Assembly: GCA_023438325.1 (NCBI GenBank)
Contig: JAEXRB010000224.1
Coordinates: 1 to 11,754 of the forward strand
Length of the DNA stretch: 11,754 nucleotides
Reading direction: 5' to 3'
Source of the DNA: Pseudomonadota bacterium
Lineage (GTDB): Bacteria > Pseudomonadota > Gammaproteobacteria > Xanthomonadales > Xanthomonadaceae
The notes below the pieces were generated by a model. The model was not told the DNA's origin and did not search any database. It was given only the letters and a program-made list of their open reading frames with translations. The position numbers and the translations under genes are program-made. This document shows, in pieces, positions 7,265-11,754 of this stretch; position 1 is the first letter of the stretch, and every line of letters begins with the position of its first letter.

Positions 7265-8902
7265 ATGAGCCAGACCGACCCCGCCGCGCGCTACCAGGCT
7301 GCTGCCCAACTGTTCCGGCAGCGTGACTTTTCCGGGGCACTCTCGATTCTGGATGAACTGATCGCCTCCAGCCCGAATGCCGCACCGCTGCACTTCCACC
7401 GCAGCCGCAGCCTGCTTGCGCTGGAACGCCGCGAAGAAGCCGCTGCCGCACTGGATCGGGTGCTGCGCCTCGCGCCCGATCATGTGCCGGCCTTGCTGGC
7501 ACGAGCGGAACTGGGCACCCATGCCGAGGACGATTTTGATGCCTTGCCATTGCTGCGGCATGCCCTGCAGCAAGAGCCCGACAACGCCCGCGTGCTGTAC
7601 CTTCTGGCCGAAGCCGAACTCAACCGCAGCGACGATACCGCCGCCCAGACGCGCGCGCTGGCGCACCTGGATCGCAGCCTGGAACAAGATCCCAACCAGC
7701 CCGCCGCCTTCGCCCTGCGGGCCGAGCACCACTACACCCTCGCGCTCACCGACCAGGCGGGCGAACACACCATCCGCACCCTGATGGGCATCAGCTACGA
7801 CCGGCGCGCCCTGGAAGCCGCGCTGGCCGACTACGAACGCGCCGCTGCCCTGGAGCAGAACAACCGCTACGACCGTCGCGTGGCACAGATCGCCGAAACA
7901 CTCGGCCACTACGAAACCGCCACCGCGCATCTGGATCGCGTGCTCGCCCGCCTGCCCGCCGATGCTCCGACCCGCCCCTTTCTGCAAGAAGAACGCGATC
8001 GCTGCGCGCAAGGCGAATCGGGCGCACGCGAACAACTGGCCACGATGATCGAAGCGGCCGGCGCGCCTGCCCAGGCCGAACGCAACCTGGAAGAAGACAT
8101 GGCTTACGCCGTGACCCACAGCGCTGCCGCCCTGATCCGCCAGGGCCAGGACATGGAGAACGCACTCAATGCCGTGGCCGGCGACGATTCGCCCGAGGCG
8201 ATGATGGCGACCAACATCGCCTTCCAGATCTACAACTACGCAAACGAGCCAGCGCCTGATCTGATCGAAGTCTCACCCGGCGATTACCCGGCCTACCAGC
8301 GCAAGCATGCCGATGCCTGCGAAAAAGCCCTGGCTCCGCTGGGCTACACGAAGCTGGCCGATGTCGAGCCATTGGGCGTCACCACCTCGCAGGGCATGCG
8401 CGCCTTGGTTCGACTGTTCGTGCATCCTCAATACGGCAGCGCCGCGGCCTTCGCGCTCAAGCCCAAGTGGCCTGGCTTTCTCGCCTTCCTGCTGCTCTTG
8501 CTCACCGGCAAGTGGAAGGCCGCGCGCATGCTCGAATGCTCGACGCGCTTTACCGACAACTTTTTCATGGGCAGCCGTGCCGCCGGCCCCGACCCGTTCG
8601 ACAACAGCGCCATCGCGAACATTTCGTTCGAGAAACTGCCCGCCGATGCCGCACCTGCACAGGTGGCCGAGCACCACATCGCGCGGGTGGAAGCGCGCAT
8701 CACGGAAGGACATCAGGTGTTGCCCGCCACATCCCTGGAGGAGGTGGAAGACACGTGGGCAACGACAACCCAAATCAAGAATGCCTACCGCCGCAGCATC
8801 GGCTTTGTCACTGACGAAGAGTTGCGCAACATTCTTGGCAATCGCCACGATGCACTGGCCGAACGCATCCGCGACCAGTTGAAACTGCTTGGACACGACT
8901 GA
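7265..8902 (+). CDS. TPR-repeat protein with an unrecognised C-terminal domain
   Basis: This is a 545-residue protein with no signal peptide. Residues about 8-235 are helical TPR-type repeats: A-A-x-L-F-R-Q-R-D-F-x-x-A at 13-25, then units with the usual L-x-x-A-P-D and L-x-x-D-P-N ends. Residues about 240-335 look helical and acidic. I do not recognise residues about 340-545. They contain a hydrophobic run, W-P-G-F-L-A-F-L-L-L-L-L, at 402-413, flanked by Lys and Trp and followed by a basic K-W-K-A-A-R. This could be one short membrane-dipping helix or a buried core strand, since it is short for a transmembrane segment. The ATG at 7265 has AGGAAA just upstream; the longer frame from 7109 starts with an arginine- and proline-rich stretch unlike protein. 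The gene stands alone, divergent from DUF3228 and ending before a hairpin. TPRs suggest protein-protein contact; the function is unknown. Confidence 0.82.
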   Translation: MSQTDPAARYQAAAQLFRQRDFSGALSILDELIASSPNAAPLHFHRSRSLLALERREEAAAALDRVLRLAPDHVPALLARAELGTHAEDDFDALPLLRHALQQEPDNARVLYLLAEAELNRSDDTAAQTRALAHLDRSLEQDPNQPAAFALRAEHHYTLALTDQAGEHTIRTLMGISYDRRALEAALADYERAAALEQNNRYDRRVAQIAETLGHYETATAHLDRVLARLPADAPTRPFLQEERDRCAQGESGAREQLATMIEAAGAPAQAERNLEEDMAYAVTHSAAALIRQGQDMENALNAVAGDDSPEAMMATNIAFQIYNYANEPAPDLIEVSPGDYPAYQRKHADACEKALAPLGYTKLADVEPLGVTTSQGMRALVRLFVHPQYGSAAAFALKPKWPGFLAFLLLLLTGKWKAARMLECSTRFTDNFFMGSRAAGPDPFDNSAIANISFEKLPADAAPAQVAEHHIARVEARITEGHQVLPATSLEEVEDTWATTTQIKNAYRRSIGFVTDEELRNILGNRHDALAERIRDQLKLLGHD

Positions 8903-8935
8903 AGCTACCCCATCATTCCGGCGGCCGCATCGTGC

Positions 8936-8967
8936 GCCATCGGCGATTCCACAGCATCGCCGATGGC
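8936..8967. terminator. Hairpin between convergent TPR and crystallin genes
   Basis: A 12 bp perfect inverted repeat (8936-8947 with 8956-8967) around an 8-base loop sits in the 77-base gap between the two convergent stops, 33 bases after one and 12 from the other. It can serve both strands as a bidirectional terminator. No clear T-tract is seen on either side. Confidence 0.65.
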
Positions 8968-8979
8968 ATCAGATGAAAA

Positions 8980-9684
8980 TCACTCGACCACTTCGCCCCG
9001 CCCGTTCACCGTGATCCGGCGACCGGGATGCCGTTGCAGCCGCGTCCAGCGCTCCTCGCCCCGGAATACATAGCTCACATCCCAGAACAGCGGAGCACCC
9101 TGCTGGCGAGTGTCGCGGCAACGCGGCATGTCGCGTCCGCGAGCGCGCCCATGGTCATGCCCGCGATCGTCGTAGTGTTCATCGCCACGACGATAATCGC
9201 GCTGTCCTCGGTGCCCGGCGGCGCCACGATCTTCGACCCAGCACTGCCCGCGCCCGTGTCCGTAGACGGCCCGAACCGTCATGACATCGACCTCATGGAA
9301 ACGCCCGACGCGCCTTGGATCCGATGAGCGTTCCGACCAAGGCGCGCCATCGTGGCGACCATGGCGGCGCGCATCGACCGGCCGCACCGACGAAATCTTG
9401 TCGTTGAAATCCAGATCGCGCATCCACCGGTATTCACCGCGCTCCAGCACATAACAGCGACCGCGGAAGTTGGCGTCGTGACAGATTTCCCACGCGCCCC
9501 GTTCAACGACCAGCGCGCTGGCAAGATCATTGAAATGCAGTTCTTTCAAGTTGGGCTCCGGCCCATCGATGAAGATGCTGCGACCACGGAAATCCTCGTG
9601 TTCGTAAAGCGTGATCTGCGCCAATGCCGACGAGCTCAGCAGCAACACGGCACATCCAGACAGAACGCGTTGAAAGATCTTCAT
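8980..9684 (-). CDS. Secreted beta/gamma-crystallin-domain protein
   Basis: This is a 234-residue exported protein. The N-terminus is a signal peptide (basic start, L-L-L-S-S-S core, A-L-A before Gln23). Residues 24-103 form one two-motif beta/gamma-crystallin domain: I-T-L-Y-E-H-E-D-F-R-G-R opens the first Greek key and W-E-I-C-H-D-A-N-F-R-G-R the second. Each half carries the calcium-binding type N/D-N/D-x-x-S/T-S: N-D-K-I-S-S at 94-99 is canonical, while N-D-L-A-S-A at 52-57 lacks the final Ser. Residues 104-185 are rich in Arg, His, Asp and Gly. The end (C-W-V at 148-150, C-R-D at 189-191, F-W-D-V-S-Y-V-F-R-G, then I-T-V-N-G-R-G-E) resembles the C-terminal part of crystallin-like proteins I recall from Xanthomonadales. 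The start at 9684 has GGGGAG 5 bases upstream and gives the signal peptide; the longer frame to 9867 runs through the intergenic region. The role is unknown; calcium binding in the envelope is plausible. Confidence 0.85.
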   Translation of the reverse strand: MKIFQRVLSGCAVLLLSSSALAQITLYEHEDFRGRSIFIDGPEPNLKELHFNDLASALVVERGAWEICHDANFRGRCYVLERGEYRWMRDLDFNDKISSVRPVDARRHGRHDGAPWSERSSDPRRVGRFHEVDVMTVRAVYGHGRGQCWVEDRGAAGHRGQRDYRRGDEHYDDRGHDHGRARGRDMPRCRDTRQQGAPLFWDVSYVFRGEERWTRLQRHPGRRITVNGRGEVVE

Positions 9685-9689
9685 GGCTA

Positions 9690-9695
9690 CTCCCC
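9690..9695 (-). promoter_or_regulatory. Ribosome binding site of the crystallin-domain gene
   Basis: GGGGAG on the minus strand lies 5 bases upstream of the ATG at 9684. It fixes the start immediately before the signal peptide. Confidence 0.6.
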
Positions 9696-9820
9696 GTTTA
9701 TGTCCAGCCGAATCATGTACAGCCCAAACTGTATGGAAAGCGACCAGACTCCCGCCAACGCAAACGGCTTCATCGCCTTTCACAACGGCAAAGCTGCGCG
9801 ATACCCCTTCCAGGCCCCTC

Positions 9821-9856
9821 GATGACGCACGGATGCGGGCATCACCGTGCGTCATC
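9821..9856 (-). terminator. Hairpin downstream of transketolase
   Basis: A 12 bp perfect inverted repeat (9821-9832 with 9845-9856) starts 17 bases after the tkt stop on the minus strand. The 12-base interior contains a further ATGC/GCAT match that could lengthen the stem with a 2-base bulge. No T-run follows. It probably separates the tkt transcript from the downstream crystallin gene. Confidence 0.65.
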
Positions 9857-9873
9857 GCTGACCTCACCGCCCG

Positions 9874-11754
9874 TTACAGGCGCTTGGCCGCATCCACCAC
9901 GCGTTCGGCCGTGATGCCGAAGTGCTGATACAGCGCATCGGCCGGAGCGGAGGCGCCGAAACTGTCGATACCGATCACCGCGCCATCCAGACCCACGTAC
10001 TTGCGCCAGTAATCGGTGACGCCGGCTTCCACCGCAATGCGCTTGCGGCACCACGACGGCAACACACCTTCACGCCATTCCAATGGTTGCGCGTCGAACA
10101 CGTTGGTGTTGGGCATCGACACCACACGCGCCTTGATGCCTTGTGCATCGAGTTGGCGCGCCGCTTCCATCGCCAATTCCACTTCCGAGCCGGTACCGAG
10201 CAGGATCAGGTCGAACTTGCCATCGGCAGGATCAAGCAGCACATAACCGCCGCGCGCGATGTCGGCCACCTGCTCTGCCGTGCGCTGCTGGTGCGCGAGA
10301 TTCTGGCGACTGAACACCAGCACGCTCGGGCCATCGGCACGGGCAATCGCAGCCTTCCAGGCCGCCGCGCTTTCCACTGCGTCGCAAGGACGCCAGACCG
10401 AATTGTTCGGAATGACGCGCAAGCTGGCGAGGTGCTCGACCGGCTGGTGCGTCGGGCCGTCTTCGCCCAAGCCGATGGAGTCGTGCGTGAACACATGGAT
10501 GGCACGGGTCGGAATGAGCGCGCTCATGCGCAGTGCATTGCGCGAGTAATCGGAAAACACCAGAAAGGTGGCGTCATAGGGAATGAAGCCGCCGTGCAAT
10601 GCCAGGCCGTTGGCAATCGCGCTCATGCCGAATTCGCGCACGCCGTAATACACGTAGTTGGCATCGGCATCGGCACTGGCCGCGCTCTTGCTGCCCTTCC
10701 ACAAGGTGAGGTTGGAGGCCGCCAGATCAGCCGAGCCGCCGATCAATTCGGGCAACAGCGGTGCGAAGGTTTCGATCGCCATCTGCGATGCCTTGCGCGA
10801 AGCCACCACCGGGCCTTCGGCCTGAAGTCTGGCGATGTAGGCATCGGCGGCGGCGACGAAATCGTCCGGCAGCTGGCCCTGCATGCGGCGGCTGAATTCG
10901 GCCGCTTCGTTCGGGAAAGTTTTGGCGTAGCGGGAGTACAGCTCATTCCAGCGTGATTCGCGCTCGCTGCCGGCCTCGGCCGCCTGCCAGCCCGCGCGAA
11001 TTTCCTGCGGAATCTCGAAGGAAGGATGCGGCCAGCCGAGCGCCTCGCGCGTGGCGGAGAGTTCGTCCTTGCCCAGCGGTGCACCGTGCGAGGATTCCTT
11101 GCCGGCCTTGCTGGGCGAGCCGTAACCGATCACGGTCTTGCAGCAAATCAGGCTGGGACGCTGTGTTTCGGCCTTGGCGGTGCGGATGGCCTGGGCGATT
11201 TCGTCCGGGTCGTGACCATCGACATTGCGGATCACCTGCCAGCCGTAGGCCTCGAAGCGCTTGGCCGTATCGTCGGTGAACCAGCCTCCCACTTCGCCGT
11301 CGATGGAAATGTTGTTGTCGTCGTACAGCGCGATCAGCTTGCCGAGCCCCAAGGTGCCGGCGAGCGAGCAGGCTTCGTGCGAGATGCCTTCCATCAGGCA
11401 GCCATCACCGAGGAATACCCAAGTGTGGTGATCGACCAGGTTGAACTCCGGGCGGTTGTAGCGCTGTGCGAGAAGTTTTTCGGCCAGCGCAAAACCCACG
11501 GCATTGGCAACGCCTTGACCGAGCGGGCCCGTGGTGGTTTCCACGCCGGGGGTTTCACTGGCCTCCGGATGACCGGCGGTCTTGCTGTGCAGCTGACGAA
11601 AGCGCTTGAGCTCGTCCAGCGGCAAGTCGTAACCGGTCAAGTGCAGCAACGCGTACAACAACATCGAGCCGTGCCCGTTGGAAAGCACGAAACGATCGCG
11701 ATTGGGCCATTTGGGGTTCTGCGGATTGTGGCTGAGGAAGTCACGCCACAGCAC
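9874..11754 (-). CDS. tkt: Transketolase (5' partial)
   Basis: There are 627 codons including the stop; the window cuts the gene's 5' end. The last window codon is GTG, which aligns with an internal valine before L-W-R-D-F in E. coli TktA, so about 38 N-terminal residues are missing and this GTG is not the start. Transketolase is a thiamine-diphosphate enzyme of the pentose phosphate pathway that moves two-carbon ketol units between sugar phosphates. In visible numbering, the sequence shows S-N-G-H-G-S at 25-30, [10 protein letters not shown] at 55-64, [12 protein letters not shown] at 70-81, the diphosphate/Mg motif G-D-G (116-118) to D-D-N-N (145-148), V-R-E-F-G-M with the catalytic Glu, and [15 protein letters not shown]. 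It is full length at the C-terminus with no disruption. It is cytosolic and housekeeping. The crystallin gene lies 189 bases downstream on the same strand, behind a hairpin. Confidence 0.97.
   Translation of the reverse strand: MLWRDFLSHNPQNPKWPNRDRFVLSNGHGSMLLYALLHLTGYDLPLDELKRFRQLHSKTAGHPEASETPGVETTTGPLGQGVANAVGFALAEKLLAQRYNRPEFNLVDHHTWVFLGDGCLMEGISHEACSLAGTLGLGKLIALYDDNNISIDGEVGGWFTDDTAKRFEAYGWQVIRNVDGHDPDEIAQAIRTAKAETQRPSLICCKTVIGYGSPSKAGKESSHGAPLGKDELSATREALGWPHPSFEIPQEIRAGWQAAEAGSERESRWNELYSRYAKTFPNEAAEFSRRMQGQLPDDFVAAADAYIARLQAEGPVVASRKASQMAIETFAPLLPELIGGSADLAASNLTLWKGSKSAASADADANYVYYGVREFGMSAIANGLALHGGFIPYDATFLVFSDYSRNALRMSALIPTRAIHVFTHDSIGLGEDGPTHQPVEHLASLRVIPNNSVWRPCDAVESAAAWKAAIARADGPSVLVFSRQNLAHQQRTAEQVADIARGGYVLLDPADGKFDLILLGTGSEVELAMEAARQLDAQGIKARVVSMPNTNVFDAQPLEWREGVLPSWCRKRIAVEAGVTDYWRKYVGLDGAVIGIDSFGASAPADALYQHFGITAERVVDAAKRL

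Noticed and set aside
7229..8119. A 296-codon minus-strand frame opposite the TPR gene
   Set aside because: The TPR periodicity on the plus strand and its ribosome binding site explain the region. The minus frame has no domain signature.
9652..9654. A lipobox-like L-S-G-C around Cys11 of the crystallin protein
   Set aside because: The cysteine comes before the hydrophobic core of the signal peptide, too early for lipoprotein processing. The A-L-A before Gln23 is a better cleavage site.
9718..9733. TACAG/CTGTA inverted repeat upstream of the crystallin gene
   Set aside because: A 5 bp match with a 6-base centre is expected by chance, and it does not align with a convincing promoter.
9685..9867. 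A 61-codon N-terminal extension of the crystallin-domain protein
   Set aside because: It runs through the intergenic hairpin and would bury the signal peptide. A good ribosome binding site lies directly before the ATG at 9684.
9922..10956. A 344-codon plus-strand open frame opposite transketolase
   Set aside because: Transketolase is unmistakable on the other strand over the whole stretch, and the plus frame shows no motif or ribosome binding site.

Overview
The window is about 11.7 kb of GC-rich, densely packed bacterial chromosome. It carries seven recognisable protein genes plus one damaged beta-helix gene region, and no RNA genes, insertion sequences or CRISPR arrays that I can see. Several features suggest a gammaproteobacterium of the Xanthomonadales/Lysobacterales type: the transketolase resembles E. 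coli TktA, a GrxB-type glutaredoxin 2 and a DUF3228 protein are present, and there is a secreted beta/gamma-crystallin protein of a kind I associate with that group. This placement is an inference from remembered protein families, not from a search.

Left third (1-3975, + strand). The window opens inside a sulfatase-fold enzyme that ends in a dockerin-like pair of EF-hand loops. Fourteen bases later comes a 777-residue lipoprotein with eight CXXCH haem motifs, a HEAT-like middle and a TPR tail. The spacing and shared direction suggest one operon of exported or cell-surface proteins.

Middle (about 4039-5853, + strand). This holds the remains of one or more surface proteins with a right-handed beta-helix. 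A C-terminal 'choice-of-anchor Q' piece plus the start of an Ig-like domain breaks off near 4440-4473. In another frame it is followed by a second beta-helix with Pmp-like GGA(I/L) and FxxN repeats, a second anchor-Q region, a beta-sandwich domain and a C-terminal sorting signal. The arrangement looks like two tandem paralogues fused by a deletion, or one gene broken by a frameshift. A perfect 13-14 bp hairpin closes it.

Right part (5888-11754). grxB (+) converges on a DUF3228 gene (-) with only 3 bp between their stop codons. A 180 bp divergent spacer then leads to a 545-residue TPR protein (+) whose C-terminal half I do not recognise. That gene converges across a 12 bp hairpin on a secreted beta/gamma-crystallin-domain protein (-). 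Upstream of the latter on the same strand lies transketolase (tkt, -), cut by the window end and lacking only about 38 N-terminal residues.

The genes do not form one obvious pathway: tkt, grxB and DUF3228 look like housekeeping genes, while the left half encodes exported proteins. The points most worth a second look are the sulfatase/octahaem-lipoprotein pair, the broken beta-helix locus, the unrecognised C-terminal region of the TPR protein, and the hairpins at gene ends that lack U-tracts.
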